A stretch of 64,000 nt of DNA, from assembly GCF_000340965.1 (NCBI RefSeq), contig NZ_ANAY01000036.1, forward strand, positions 1 through 64,000, given 5' to 3'. The DNA comes from Nocardiopsis kunsanensis DSM 44524 (GTDB taxonomy: Bacteria; Actinomycetota; Actinomycetes; Streptosporangiales; Streptosporangiaceae). Both the position numbers and the translations under genes were made by a program. The notes beneath the pieces were generated by a model. It did no database searches. It saw only the letters and a program-made list of their open reading frames with translations, and was not told the origin of the DNA. Every line of letters begins with the position of its first letter. Within the stretch, counting starts at the first letter, position 1. Below are positions 54,014-64,000 of the stretch, piece after piece.

Positions 54014-55142
54014 GATCGACACCCCCGTCCCGGACCACGAAACGTGCTCCGTCCAGTTCCCGGGGGATGTCGTCCTCGACCGCAGCGGTCACCAACACCT
54101 GTTCGGCGTCGCGTACCCGCTCGGCCAGTCTTCGGCGCCGCTCGGCATCCAGCTCGGCGAACACGTCGTCGAGGATCAGTACGGGGTCGTCGCTGTCGGC
54201 ACGCAGCAGGCCGAAGGCCGACAACTTCAGCGACAGCGCGAACGACCAGGACTCACCCTGGCTCGCGTAACCCTTCGTCGGCAGATCGCCCAGGCTCAGC
54301 ACCAGCTCGTCCCGGTGGGGGCCCACCAGACTGACCCCGCGCTGCAACTCGCGGTCGCGCGCTCGGGCCATCGCCGAGCGCAGCTCCACGGCCAGGGTCT
54401 CGCGGTCGGGCGCGGGCTCGGGACCGTCCGGGTCGATGGAGGATCGGTAGGCCAACCGGGCCGGGCCACCGGAGTCGGTCAGGCCGGCATAGGCCTCCTC
54501 CACCAAGGGGCGCAGATCTGCCACCAGGGACAACCGGGCCGCGAGAAGCTCGGATCCGGCCTCGGCCAGGTGGGAGTCCCACACTTCCAGGGTGCTCAGG
54601 TCGGGCGTCGCCCCCTTGCTCGCGAACATGCGCCCCGAGGCCGACTTGAGCAGGGCGTTGCGTTGCTTGAGCACCCGTTCGTAGTCCGAACGCACCCCTG
54701 CCATACGTGGCGCCCGCGACACCAACAGGTCGTCGAGGAAACGGCGCCGCTCCCCGGGGTCGCCCTTGACCAGGGCGAGGTCCTCCGGGGCGAACAGGAC
54801 GGTGCGCAGAGCACCGAGCACCTCGCGGGGACGCCCGGCCGGGGACTGGTTGATCCGAGCCCGGTTGGCCTTGCCCGGGTTGAGCTCCAGGTCCACCACC
54901 ATCGACCGCTCGTCCCGCACGATCTTGGTGCGGATGATGGCGCGGGGCGCGCCGTGGCGTACCAGCGGGGTGTCCGAGGAGACCCGGTGGCTGCTCAGGG
55001 TCGCGACGTAACCGAGCGCCTCGACGAGATTGGTCTTGCCCTGGCCGTTGGCTCCGACCAGGACGGTGATCCCGGGGGAGAGCTCCAGGAGTGCCTCACC
55101 GTAGGACCGGAAGTCGGCCAGTTGCAGGTGGGAAACGTACAT
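54006..55142 (-). CDS. recF: DNA replication and repair protein RecF
   Basis: 378-aa SMC-like ATPase that loads RecA at single-strand gaps. The start [20 protein letters not shown] and Walker [10 protein letters not shown] near residue 34 are diagnostic; the signature motif and Walker B ([13 protein letters not shown]) are near the C-terminus. ATG at 55142 with GGAGG upstream. It lies between gnd and the DUF721 gene in the conserved dnaN-gnd-recF order of actinomycetes. Confidence 0.97.
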   Translation of the reverse strand: MYVSHLQLADFRSYGEALLELSPGITVLVGANGQGKTNLVEALGYVATLSSHRVSSDTPLVRHGAPRAIIRTKIVRDERSMVVDLELNPGKANRARINQSPAGRPREVLGALRTVLFAPEDLALVKGDPGERRRFLDDLLVSRAPRMAGVRSDYERVLKQRNALLKSASGRMFASKGATPDLSTLEVWDSHLAEAGSELLAARLSLVADLRPLVEEAYAGLTDSGGPARLAYRSSIDPDGPEPAPDRETLAVELRSAMARARDRELQRGVSLVGPHRDELVLSLGDLPTKGYASQGESWSFALSLKLSAFGLLRADSDDPVLILDDVFAELDAERRRRLAERVRDAEQVLVTAAVEDDIPRELDGARFVVRDGGVDHG

Positions 55143-55229
55143 CCGGCCTTCCTCCTGTGGACGGCGTCGGGGGCGCGGGCGGCAGGAGAACGCGGTCGGG
55201 GCGCACCGACGCCGCCCCGACCGGGAAGG

Positions 55230-56126
<897 letters not shown>

Positions 56127-56221
56127 GGGTCCTCCTCTTGATCCCCAACAGTGGGCACGTGCGGGCCGGTCGGCCGCAGCGGCAGACGGCCGGTGGGGTC
56201 AGTCGATCGAACGGCCGAGGA

Positions 56222-57361
56222 TCAGTTGGGCGGGCGCACCGGCATGATCAGGTAGCGGTACTCGGGGGCGGCGCTCTCCTCGGCCGGTTTGCCGGTGAGG
56301 ATCGCGGGCTTGGTCGCCGTGGTGAAGTTCAGCCGTGCCGTGTCGCCGCCGATCGCTCCCAGGCCGTCAAGCAGGAAACCGGAGTTGAACGCGATCTGGA
56401 TGTCCTCGCCGTCGAGCTCGGCCTCCAGGGTCTCCACCGCCTGGGCGTTCTCGCCGGTGCCTGCCTCGAGGGTCAGAGTGCCCTCGGAGAAGGCCAGACG
56501 GAGCGCGGTGTTGCGCTCGGCGACCAGGGAGACGCGCTTGACCGACTCGACGAACTCGGCGCGGTTGACCTCGGCGACCGAGTTGAAGCTTTCCGGCAGC
56601 AGGGCCCGGTACTTGGGGAACTCGCCGTCGAGCAGGCGGGCGGTGGTGCGTCGGCCGCCGCCCTCGAAACCGATCATGCCGTCGCCGGTGTCACCACCGG
56701 CGAGAGCGATCGAGATCTCGGCGCCGGACGTGAGGGACTTGGCGGTGTCGGCCAGGGTCTTGGCGGGCACCAGCGCGACCGCGGACAGCTCGGGGTTCTC
56801 GGGTTTCCAGTTGAGCTCACGCACTGCGAGGCGGTAGCGGTCGGTGGAAGCCAGCGTGATGGTCTCGCCCTCGAGCTCGACCCGTACACCGGTGAGCATC
56901 GGCAAGGTGTCGTCGCGGCCGGCCGCGATGGCGACCTGGCTGACGGCGGCGGCGAAGGCGTCGCTGCCGACGGTCCCGCTCAGACTCGGCATCTCCGGGA
57001 GCGTGGGGTACTCGTCGACGGACATCGTGTTGATGGTGAACTTGGCGCTGCCGCAGGTGACCAGGGCCTTGGCTCCGTCGGTGGAGATCTCCACCGTCTG
57101 TGGAGGAAGGTTCCGGGTGATCTCGGCCAGGAGTTTGCCCGGAACCAGGACACGTCCGGGTTCCTCGACGTCGACGTCGATCACCGACTGGGTGGAGACC
57201 TCGTAATCGAAACCGGACAGGCGCACCCGCTGGTGGCCCTCGTTGTCGTCGGTCTCGAGCAGAATACCGACCAGCACCGGGACCGAGGGGCGCGTCGGGA
57301 GAGTGCGCGCGGTCCAGGCGACTGCGTCGGCCAGTACGTCGCGTTCGACCCGGAACTTCAC
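56222..57361 (-). CDS. dnaN: DNA polymerase III sliding clamp (beta subunit)
   Basis: 379-aa clamp protein with three homologous domains, starting KFRVERDVLADAVAWTARTLP and ending with YLIMPVRPPN, the usual C-terminal motif. It encircles DNA and tethers polymerase and repair proteins. The start is a GTG at 57361. It lies downstream of the origin region and upstream of gnd-recF. Confidence 0.98.
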   Translation of the reverse strand: MKFRVERDVLADAVAWTARTLPTRPSVPVLVGILLETDDNEGHQRVRLSGFDYEVSTQSVIDVDVEEPGRVLVPGKLLAEITRNLPPQTVEISTDGAKALVTCGSAKFTINTMSVDEYPTLPEMPSLSGTVGSDAFAAAVSQVAIAAGRDDTLPMLTGVRVELEGETITLASTDRYRLAVRELNWKPENPELSAVALVPAKTLADTAKSLTSGAEISIALAGGDTGDGMIGFEGGGRRTTARLLDGEFPKYRALLPESFNSVAEVNRAEFVESVKRVSLVAERNTALRLAFSEGTLTLEAGTGENAQAVETLEAELDGEDIQIAFNSGFLLDGLGAIGGDTARLNFTTATKPAILTGKPAEESAAPEYRYLIMPVRPPN

Positions 57362-58460
57362 TTGTCCGACTCACTTTCCGCACGACCGACGGGATCGTCG
57401 GCCGAAGCCTTCACGTTGGCAGCTCGTGGGTGTCTGTGGGGGTGGCCGGGTCCTGCCCGTCGCCGATGGGTGTCCACAGCGTGTGGACCGGCCACAGGAG
57501 GAGTCACCCGGTCCCCGTCGAGGTCTCCACGCCAGTGGCGGGAACGGGACAGGGGCGAGACCACACGTTACCCGGATTCACCCGCTGCCGCTCACCACAC
57601 CACACCTCGCCGCTGACACCCCCGTCTCGCCGAGTTGTCCACAGATTTGGAGCGAAGCTGTTTTGACGCCACATCTGGGTTACTCAAGGTGCGCAGTAGT
57701 AGTAGGGGCTGTGGACAGTGTGGATAACCATTGTCTTTGCAGGTCAGAGGCCAAATTTTTGTCCACAGGGCCTGTGGGTGAACCTGTGTAAAACTCGAGG
57801 TCACTGTGGACGGAGGGAAGCGCCCACAGGTTGTCCACACGGTATCCACAGGCCCATCCACAGTTTTTCCCCTGGTTGTCCACATCAGCCCAAGGTCCGA
57901 TCATCCGATGACAGGCTGAGCTATCCACAGCAGACCCCCCGGTTACCCACAGGCTCAGGGCACTTGTCCACAGCTTTTCCACAGCGTTGTCCACAGATTT
58001 TGGCCCTTGCCTGTGGATAACTCGTCCCAGATCGCTGAAAATTTTTTTTCGAGCCCACCGACGTACCTCGCGAACCTGGACAAAGATGCTGTGCACAGCG
58101 TTATCCACAGGTGCGCGGGAAAACTTGAACATCGTTCATTGACACGGTTGCCCGGTGCGCGCCGGCACTGTGCACAGAAGCCCCCCGGAGGCCCCGGAGA
58201 ACAGGGCATTCGAGGCTTTGCGGTCGGGAAGAGGGAGGTCGGAGGCGGTACTTCGCACAGCGGTCATCGGGGTGTGGATACACACACAAGCCTGTGGACA
58301 ACTTGCGCAGAGGGCTGTGGAAGGCCCTTCCCGGCCGTCCTGTCCGCCGGAAACCTGTGGACCTGTGGACGGATCGCTCCGTCCACACGGTGACACGTCC
58401 GCACGGTGACACGTCGACACGGAGACACATCGGCCCGAGGACATGTCGACCCCGCAAACA
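57362..58460. other. Chromosomal replication origin (oriC)
   Basis: 1.1-kb non-coding region between dnaN and dnaA packed with DnaA boxes in both orientations. Clear TTGTCCACA or TTATCCACA matches lie at 57635, 57759, 57831, 57876, 57964, 57987 and 58101, with reverse copies TGTGGATAA at 57719 and 58012 and TGTGGACAA at 58293. One-mismatch boxes lie at 57842, 57921, 57943, 57975 and 58273. An AT-rich tract (GAAAATTTTTTTTCG, near 58036-58050) next to the array may be the unwinding element. This is the actinomycete-type origin. Confidence 0.95.
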
Positions 58461-58499
58461 CCGCGGGGAGGACCGACCGGAGGTCGGTCCTCCCCGCGG
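58461..58499 (-). terminator. Terminator of dnaA
   Basis: A perfect 18-bp stem (CCGCGGGGAGGACCGACC and its complement) with a 3-base loop, 31 bp past the dnaA stop. Confidence 0.88.
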
Positions 58500-58530
58500 T
58501 CTCTCGGTACCTCTCCGGTGCGGAAGCCGG

Positions 58531-60495
58531 TCAGTGCATCGGGGGCTGGTCCTTGATCCGGCTGGTGAGCTCGTGCACCTGGTTGTAGATGGAGCGCCGC
58601 TCGGCCATGAGGGCGCGCACCTTCCGATCGGCGTGCATCACCGTCGTGTGGTCGCGGCCACCGAACTGCTGCCCGATCTTGGGGAGGGAGAGCTCGGTGA
58701 GCTCCCGGCACAGGTACATGGCGATCTGGCGGGCGGTCACGAGTACCCGCGAGCGCGAGGTCCCGCACAGGTCGTCCACCGTCAGGCCGAAGTAGGCAGC
58801 TGTCTGGGACATGATCGTGCCGGTCGTGATCTCGGGGACCTCGTCACTGGGGACGAGGTCGCGCAGTACCTGCCCGGTCAGTTCCAGATCCACCGACTGC
58901 CGGTTGAGGCTGGCGAAGGCGGTGACACGGATCAGCGCCCCCTCCAACTCGCGGATGTTCGTGGAGATCTTGCTCGCGATGAACTCCAGGACCTCCGGGG
59001 GCGCGGCCAGGCCCTCCTGTGCCGCCTTCTTGCGCAGGATCGCGATCCGGGTCTCCAGTTCGGGCGGCTGCACGTCCGTGAGCAGGCCCCACTCGAACCG
59101 GCTGCGCATGCGGTCCTCCAACGTCGTCAGCTGCTTGGGCGGCCGGTCGCTGGAGATGACGATCTGCTTGTCGGAGTTGTGGAGGGTGTTGAACGTGTGG
59201 AAGAACTCCTCCTGCGTCTGCTCCTTGTTCTCGAGGAACTGGATGTCGTCCACCAGGAGCACGTCGATGTCCCGGTACCGGCGGCGGAACCCGTCCGCCT
59301 TACCGTCCCGGATCGAGTTGATGAACTCGTTGGTGAACTCCTCGGAGCTGACGTACCGCACACGCGAACCCTCGTACAGGCGGTGCGTGTAGTGCCCGAT
59401 GGCGTGCAGGAGATGGGTCTTGCCCAGGCCCGACCCGCCGTGGATGAACAGCGGGTTGTAGGCCTTGGCGGGAGCCTCGGCCGCGGCGACCGATGCTGCG
59501 TGCGCGAACCGGTTGCTGGACCCGATGACGAACGTGTCGAAGGTGTACTTCGGGTTCAGGCGCGCGTGCTCGCTGGGCGGTGCCTCCTGGGAACGGCCGG
59601 GGGGTGCATCGGGTGACTCGCGGGGCCCGGCCACTTGCCGGTCCCCGCCCCCGGTGGGGACCGGGGCGTCCTCGAGCGGTGCCGCCGGGGTCTCCCAGCG
59701 GTTGGGAGCATCCCACTCGGGGGAGGCGAACTGCTCCTCGGACGGGGGAGCCCACCCACCGGGCTCGGGCGGGCGGGGCGCGGGTTCCGGCGCCGGCCCG
59801 TGCGTGCGCCGGGCGTGTTCTCCCCCGTGTGCGGGAGAGCCGGGCAGTTCGTCCTGGGAGTAGCGGTACGGCTCTGCCTGTGTGTCCTGGGGGTGGGTGT
59901 ACGGCTCTGCTCCCGGGGCGGCGTGTGCACCGTGCGGGTCCTGCCCCTGGGGCTCGGAGTGCAACAGGTCGGGCTGGTGCGGGGCGGGGCGGCCGTGCCT
60001 CCCCCCGCCGTACTGGTCCGGGTAGTCGTGGGGCGGATGGTACTGGTCCTCGGAAGGCTGGTGCGCCGACTCGGAGGCCGGTGCGTTCTGCGGCCCGTGG
60101 ACGGTGTGCGGGCCGTGGGCCTGTGGAGCGTGTGCCGGATCCTGGGGATACTGCGGTGGCGCTGGGGCCGGGGAGGCCTGAGGCGGTTGCACGGGCTGAG
60201 GGGACTGCGGGGTCGGTGGCGGGGTCGGGACCGCAGTGGGGTCCACCGTCACCGCCACACGGATGTCTCTGCCCAACTGCCCGGACAACGCCTTGCTGAT
60301 GGCCGGGTAGAGCCGGGTCTCGAGCACCTTCTTGGTGAACTCGTTGGGTGCGGCGATGAGCGCCGTGTCCTCGATCAGGCCGAGCGGACGGGTCTGCGGC
60401 AGCCAGGCGCGCTGGTGTGCGGGCAGGGCATCGTTGTCGAGCCCGTCCAGCACGCTGGACCAGACCATTGCGAGGTTGACCTGTGCGTCAGCCAA
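58531..60495 (-). CDS. dnaA: Chromosomal replication initiator DnaA
   Basis: 654-aa initiator that binds the boxes in oriC and melts the origin. Domain I is at 1-85, domain II is a very long Pro/Gln/His-rich linker (about 85-310) and the AAA+ domain III has Walker [10 protein letters not shown] and Walker [10 protein letters not shown]. Domain IV has the DnaA signature [15 protein letters not shown]. The TTG at 60495 has AGG 5 bases upstream and gives [12 protein letters not shown]. The long linker is usual for filamentous actinomycetes. Confidence 0.98.
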   Translation of the reverse strand: MADAQVNLAMVWSSVLDGLDNDALPAHQRAWLPQTRPLGLIEDTALIAAPNEFTKKVLETRLYPAISKALSGQLGRDIRVAVTVDPTAVPTPPPTPQSPQPVQPPQASPAPAPPQYPQDPAHAPQAHGPHTVHGPQNAPASESAHQPSEDQYHPPHDYPDQYGGGRHGRPAPHQPDLLHSEPQGQDPHGAHAAPGAEPYTHPQDTQAEPYRYSQDELPGSPAHGGEHARRTHGPAPEPAPRPPEPGGWAPPSEEQFASPEWDAPNRWETPAAPLEDAPVPTGGGDRQVAGPRESPDAPPGRSQEAPPSEHARLNPKYTFDTFVIGSSNRFAHAASVAAAEAPAKAYNPLFIHGGSGLGKTHLLHAIGHYTHRLYEGSRVRYVSSEEFTNEFINSIRDGKADGFRRRYRDIDVLLVDDIQFLENKEQTQEEFFHTFNTLHNSDKQIVISSDRPPKQLTTLEDRMRSRFEWGLLTDVQPPELETRIAILRKKAAQEGLAAPPEVLEFIASKISTNIRELEGALIRVTAFASLNRQSVDLELTGQVLRDLVPSDEVPEITTGTIMSQTAAYFGLTVDDLCGTSRSRVLVTARQIAMYLCRELTELSLPKIGQQFGGRDHTTVMHADRKVRALMAERRSIYNQVHELTSRIKDQPPMH

Positions 60496-61074
60496 GGTGA
60501 CCTGCCATGGGTGCTGTCCCTTTCGGTGCGGATCTGTTCGGGCGTTCGTGCGCTCGTGTGCGCTGCCCCGGTGTGAGAGCGACTCTCCATTGTCCTCTCA
60601 CAGAGGGGGTCGACGGGACGGTTCGGGCGTGCTCGAGGGGGATCCGTGCCTGTGGACAACTTCACCGGCAGACGTTCGCGCGGATGAGGGTTACTTGCTG
60701 GTATCCACAGCCGAAAGCAGTTCTCCACAAGTTGTACACAGGTTTGTCCACAGGCTCTCAGATGGGTGTGCACAGCGCAGAGTTTTCCACAATAAGCAGG
60801 TCAGGGCATGTGTAGGACGTGCTGAAGGTGGCTGTGCACAGGCTGAGCCGCGACGAGGGGAAAGTTATCCACAGGCTGAGGTTATCCACAGGAGTCCGGG
60901 GGTGTGGAAGTGCCACGCGCTGTGGACGGACCGATGTCCACAGGTGCGCCCGGGCCGTGCAGCTCCCGCCCCTCCGGGCAGCCGGCTCCCCTCCGGGAGA
61001 ACCCGGAGCGCAGGTCCGCGGAAGAGGAGCCGGGCGGAGGAGGAACATGGGGAGCGCAGGTGAGCAGGGCCGAT
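60496..61074. promoter_or_regulatory. dnaA-rpmH intergenic region with second DnaA-box cluster
   Basis: Non-coding. DnaA boxes TGTGGACAA (60651), GTATCCACA (60701), TTCTCCACA (60721), TTGTCCACA (60744), TTTTCCACA (60783) and two perfect TTATCCACA (60865 and 60882) form a second cluster beyond dnaA. It contains the dnaA promoter and probably mediates autoregulation; with the main array it makes a bipartite layout. Confidence 0.85.
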
Positions 61075-61103
61075 TTGACCACGGGAGGGACAGGCCGTAT
61101 CTT
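61075..61103 (+). promoter_or_regulatory. rpmH promoter
   Basis: TTGACC (61075-61080) and TATCTT (61098-61103) separated by 17 bp form a good sigma-70/HrdB-type promoter, 140 bp upstream of rpmH. Confidence 0.7.
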
Positions 61104-61242
61104 CTTTATGCTTATACCGATGATCTGCCTGCGCCCGTGTGCCCGACACCGGTGGCGTGGCCACGGGACATAAGCAGTGCACGACCCCGCATATCCTGGG
61201 GGTCTGTCGTATGTATTTCCTGACACGCCCCTGGAGCCTTAA

Positions 61243-61386
61243 GTGAGCAAGCGTACGTTTCAGCCGAACAACCGGCGTCGCGCTAAGGTCCACGGCTTCC
61301 GGCTGCGCATGCGTACGCGCGCCGGTCGCGCCGTCATCGCCTCGCGCCGCAGCAAGGGGCGCAAGGCTCTGAGCGTGAGCCACTAG
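61243..61386 (+). CDS. rpmH: 50S ribosomal protein L34
   Basis: 47-aa basic ribosomal protein: GTG start, then [19 protein letters not shown] and a C-terminus rich in Arg and Lys ending ALSVSH. GGAG lies 6 bases before the GTG. It is the usual first gene of the rpmH-rnpA-yidD-yidC-jag set beside dnaA. Full length for the family. Confidence 0.98.
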   Translation: MSKRTFQPNNRRRAKVHGFRLRMRTRAGRAVIASRRSKGRKALSVSH

Positions 61387-61481
61387 GTCACGCGCGAGAC
61401 CCACGTTCTCGGGGACCGGTCCGGCCACTCGCCGGCCGGTCCCTTTTGTCATGGGAAGTCGCAGCGATCCCGGAGGAAGCC

Positions 61482-61964
61482 ATGCTGTCGCCGAGGAACC
61501 GGATGCGTCACAGCTCCGAGTTCGGCACCGTCATGCGATCCGGACGACGCTCCTCCCGTGACACCCTGGGAGTGATCTACCTCTCGCCCCCGGCCTCCAC
61601 ACCCGTCCCCGGAGACGGCCCCGCACCGCCCCGCGTCGGCTTCATCGTGAGCAAGGCGGTCGGGGGAGCGGTCGTCCGTAAGCGGGTCCAGCGCCGACTG
61701 CGCCATCTCATGCGGTCTCGGTTGGGTGATCTGCCAGACGGTAGCCTTCTGGTGGTACGTGCCAAACCCTCGTCCTCGACTGCGCGGAACGAGGAGCTGG
61801 CTGTGCAACTGGACAGCGCGATCGCCGCCGCGAAACGCCCCAAGAGCGCTTCGCGGCGCCGCCGTGGCCGTGACAGAACACGTCCCCCGGCGGACCCGGA
61901 GAACGGTGGAGCAGAAGGGAACCGCCGCCCCCAAGCGGCCGGAGAACGGTGGACCAGCCGATGA
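61482..61964 (+). CDS. rnpA: Ribonuclease P protein component
   Basis: 160-aa protein subunit of RNase P, which trims tRNA 5' ends. The RNA-binding RNR motif region is [26 protein letters not shown]. The ATG at 61482 has GGAGGAAG upstream; the open frame extends 12 codons further without support. The C-terminal 40 residues are a basic extension ([14 protein letters not shown]) beyond the usual about 120 aa. Overlaps yidD by ATGA. Confidence 0.96.
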   Translation: MLSPRNRMRHSSEFGTVMRSGRRSSRDTLGVIYLSPPASTPVPGDGPAPPRVGFIVSKAVGGAVVRKRVQRRLRHLMRSRLGDLPDGSLLVVRAKPSSSTARNEELAVQLDSAIAAAKRPKSASRRRRGRDRTRPPADPENGGAEGNRRPQAAGERWTSR

Positions 61965-62317
61965 CCGAGCACAGACCGACCGCGTTCGCGCGGGTGCTGA
62001 TGCTGCCGATCCGTGGCTACCAACGCTTCATCAGTCCGCTCTTCCCCCCGGTCTGTCGCTTCTATCCCTCGTGCAGTGCTTACGCCATGGAAGCTCTGCG
62101 TGTGCACGGTGCCCTGCGTGGACTGTGGCTCACGGTCGGACGGATCGTCCGCTGCCATCCCTTCCATCCCGGAGGAGTGGATCCTGTTCCGCCTCCCCGG
62201 GGTGCGCCTACCGACCGGCCCGCTGCTGACGGCGGGACCGAGCGCGAACAGGGGTCCTCTCCCGAGGGCCCGACGGACGGAACCGGTGATTCCGGGATCC
62301 GTCCCGGAGACCGCTAG
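61961..62317 (+). CDS. yidD: Membrane protein insertion efficiency factor YidD
   Basis: 118-aa small protein with the family block [20 protein letters not shown] then [19 protein letters not shown], including the three conserved Cys, and [14 protein letters not shown]. It assists YidC-mediated membrane insertion. The ATG at 61961 overlaps the rnpA stop; a GTG at 61949 with GGAG upstream is the alternative. The C-terminal 40 residues are disordered and not part of the conserved fold. Confidence 0.94.
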   Translation: MTEHRPTAFARVLMLPIRGYQRFISPLFPPVCRFYPSCSAYAMEALRVHGALRGLWLTVGRIVRCHPFHPGGVDPVPPPRGAPTDRPAADGGTEREQGSSPEGPTDGTGDSGIRPGDR

Positions 62318-62344
62318 CCGAACGAATCATCTAGGAGTTGGCCG

Positions 62345-63274
62345 GTGCTGGACTGGCTTTACAACATCGTCGGCCACGTATTGGTGTGGATCCATGCGGG
62401 TCTGACCGCCGTGGGCCTGGACCCCGAGAGCGGGTGGGCGTGGGGCCTGTCCATCGTGCTGCTCACCGTCGTCATGCGCCTGCTCATGGTGCCGCTGTTC
62501 GTCAAGCAGATGAACACGCAGCGCAAGATGCAGGAGGTCCAACCGAAGATCAAGAAGCTTCAGGAACGCTACAAGCACGACAAGGAACGCTTGCAGCGCG
62601 AGTCCATGAAGCTCTACCAGGAGAGCGGCACCAACCCCATCATGGGGTGTCTCCCGCTCCTCCTGCAGATGCCGATCTTCTTCTCCCTCTTCAACGTGCT
62701 GCGCAACGTCGCAGAGGGCAACGCCCGGTTCGGGTTCGACGAGCAGTTGGTCGAGCAGGCCCGTGAGGCCCAGATCTTCGCGGCCCCCATCGCGGCCCAG
62801 TTCAACTCCTCCGAGGAGGAACTGCTCGCGCTCGGGTCCTCCGACCCCATCATGGCCAAGGTCATCATCGTCATCGCCTGTGTGGCCATGGGTGCGACGA
62901 CCTTCCTCACCATGCGGCAGAGCATCCAGCGGAGCATGGCCCAGCAGCCTGACAACCCGATGATGCAGACCCAGAAGATCATGATGTACATGGCGCCCCT
63001 CTTCGGGCTCTTCGGTCTCATGATGCCGGTCGGTGTGCTGGTCTACTGGGTCACGACCAACCTCTGGACCATGGGTCAGCAGAACATCCTCTACCGCAAC
63101 CAGCCGCAGCCGGGTGAGGAGAGCAAGGCCAAGGAGAACGGCGGTTCCGCCAAGGGCATGCTCGGCCGCAAGAAGACAGCCGAACCTCAGCCCGAGCAGA
63201 AGGAACAGCCTAAGATCGAACGCAAGCAGCCGAAGAAGCAGCCGCGTTCCAAGCGCACGGGCGGCGGTTCCTGA
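62345..63274 (+). CDS. yidC: Membrane protein insertase YidC
   Basis: 309-aa Oxa1/YidC-type insertase. Five hydrophobic segments are visible, with the cytoplasmic hairpin between the first two (KQMNTQRKMQEVQPKIKKLQ). The hydrophilic-groove Arg is in VVMRLLMVPLF, and NPIMGCLPLLLQMPIFFSLF is typical. The C-terminal tail is Lys-rich for ribosome contact. GTG start with TAGGAG 7 bases upstream. It has no E. coli-type periplasmic domain, as usual in Gram-positive bacteria. Confidence 0.97.
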   Translation: MLDWLYNIVGHVLVWIHAGLTAVGLDPESGWAWGLSIVLLTVVMRLLMVPLFVKQMNTQRKMQEVQPKIKKLQERYKHDKERLQRESMKLYQESGTNPIMGCLPLLLQMPIFFSLFNVLRNVAEGNARFGFDEQLVEQAREAQIFAAPIAAQFNSSEEELLALGSSDPIMAKVIIVIACVAMGATTFLTMRQSIQRSMAQQPDNPMMQTQKIMMYMAPLFGLFGLMMPVGVLVYWVTTNLWTMGQQNILYRNQPQPGEESKAKENGGSAKGMLGRKKTAEPQPEQKEQPKIERKQPKKQPRSKRTGGGS

Positions 63275-63432
63275 GGGAGACTCCGTCAGCCGGGCCGGAG
63301 AACGGCCCCGTGCTTCGTGTCGGCCGCGCACCCAGCCTGGTACGCGGGTGACAATGCCCCTGAAGGTCACGACATGGACGAGGAAGCGGGTTCGCTGTGG
63401 GACGTAGCGAGGAAGAGAGCGGTGGAGTAGCG

Positions 63433-63918
63433 GTGGCAGAGGCGCCTGATTCCGGTATCGACGTCGAGGCCCTGGAGAACGAGGGCGACATCGCCGCCGA
63501 CTACATCGAGGGCCTCCTCGACATCGCGGACTTCGACGGGGACATCGACATGGACGTCGAGGGCGATCGGGCTCTCGTCTCCGTGGTGGGTGCGACCCTC
63601 GACGAGCTCATCGGTGACAACGGCGAAGTCCTGGAATCACTCCAAGAACTCACCCGCCTCGCCGTTCACCGGGCGACGGGGGAGCGCAGCCGTCTGATGC
63701 TCGACATCGGAGGTTTCCGGGAGGAGCGTCGCAAGGTGCTCTACCAGGTCGGCGCGGACGCGGTGAACAAGGCCAAGGAGAGCGGGAAGCCCTACTCCCT
63801 GGAGCCCATGACCCCCTTCGAACGCAAGGTCGTCCACGATGCCGTCGCGGATGCCGGCCTCAGGAGTGCGTCCGAGGGCGAGGAGCCCAACCGGTACGTG
63901 GTGGTCGACCCCGCCTGA
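63433..63918 (+). CDS. jag: R3H/KH domain RNA-binding protein Jag (KhpB)
   Basis: 161-aa RNA-binding protein. KH domain at about 30-90 (ADYIEGLLDIADFDGDIDMD, VGATLDELIGDNGEVLESLQ) and R3H domain at about 100-160 (LEPMTPFERKVVHDAVAD). I choose the GTG at 63433 since GGTGGAG lies 5 bases upstream; a GTG at 63397 would add 12 residues. It is the last gene of the rpmH-to-jag set. Confidence 0.94.
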   Translation: MAEAPDSGIDVEALENEGDIAADYIEGLLDIADFDGDIDMDVEGDRALVSVVGATLDELIGDNGEVLESLQELTRLAVHRATGERSRLMLDIGGFREERRKVLYQVGADAVNKAKESGKPYSLEPMTPFERKVVHDAVADAGLRSASEGEEPNRYVVVDPA

Positions 63919-63990
63919 GGGGCGAGCGGGGTGGAAGACCCGGGGGCGTCGGTGTGCAAGCACCGGCGCCCTTCGTCGTCTCCGAGGGTC

Positions 63991-64000
63991 TGTTTCACGT
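63991..64000. promoter_or_regulatory. parS, cut by the window edge
   Basis: TGTTTCACGT is the first ten bases of the 16-bp parS consensus and the window ends there. A parS between jag and rsmG/gidB is usual in actinomycetes. Confidence 0.75.

Overview
The window is high-GC actinomycete chromosome with heavy use of GTG/TTG starts, GTGA/ATGA overlaps and a SARP regulator. Gene content and style fit Nocardiopsis or a close relative; the genus is an inference. It contains the replication origin region. dnaA, dnaN, gnd, recF, a DUF721/DciA-type gene, gyrB, gyrA, a DUF3566 gene and tRNA-Ile lie on the minus strand, and rpmH, rnpA, yidD, yidC and jag on the plus strand. The dnaA-dnaN interval (57.4-58.5 kb) carries a dense DnaA-box array. 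A perfect 16-bp parS lies at 19728-19743, and a second parS is cut by the right edge.

Layout from the left. 0-2.4 kb: an AbgT transporter (5' part missing) and an M20 peptidase, a p-aminobenzoyl-glutamate/folate scavenging pair. 2.4-3.7 kb: an RsbW-like ATPase and a Pro-rich protein. 4.3-7.8 kb: a 2-oxoacid dehydrogenase E1a-E1b-E2 operon. 8.2-12.9 kb: a phosphoribosyltransferase, then DUF3870, DUF819 transporter, dipeptide epimerase and secreted NlpC/P60, which looks like murein-peptide scavenging. 12.9-19.5 kb: a large unknown protein and an FdhN-type formate dehydrogenase operon. 19.8-21.8 kb: a small membrane protein and an MHS-family transporter.

22059-29411 is a complete 7.35-kb Tn7/Tn5053-like transposon. 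It has TGTTGA...TCAACA ends, a 5-bp target duplication TGCAT on both sides, and GACA-N7-GTCAC repeats spaced 23 bp apart at the ends. It encodes a DDE transposase (frameshifted), a TnsC-like ATPase, two proteins of unknown role, a VanZ-like protein, a secreted protein and a tyrosine recombinase with an adjacent 13-5-13 palindrome that could be a resolution site.

30.5-45.5 kb is the most interesting region: a natural-product gene cluster built on an amino-group carrier protein (AmCP, LysW-like). A SARP-NB-ARC-TPR regulator precedes a tight operon: Fem/CelD-like GNAT, ATP-grasp ligase, 62-aa AmCP ending EDWGE, LysX-like ligase, a truncated DegT-like protein, a full DegT aminotransferase, LysY/ArgC-type reductase, a single-chain fusion of LysZ-type kinase with an M20 LysK-type hydrolase, split transketolase N and C halves, and an MFS exporter. 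By analogy with the carrier-bound route proposed for vazabitide-type azabicyclic amino acids, glutamate would be loaded on AmCP, reduced to the semialdehyde, extended by two carbons, aminated and released, then joined to a partner by the ATP-grasp and Fem-like enzymes. A divergent gene encodes a secreted peptide with three SDPWG repeats. No standard NRPS or PKS gene is present, so domain-based cluster finders could overlook it.
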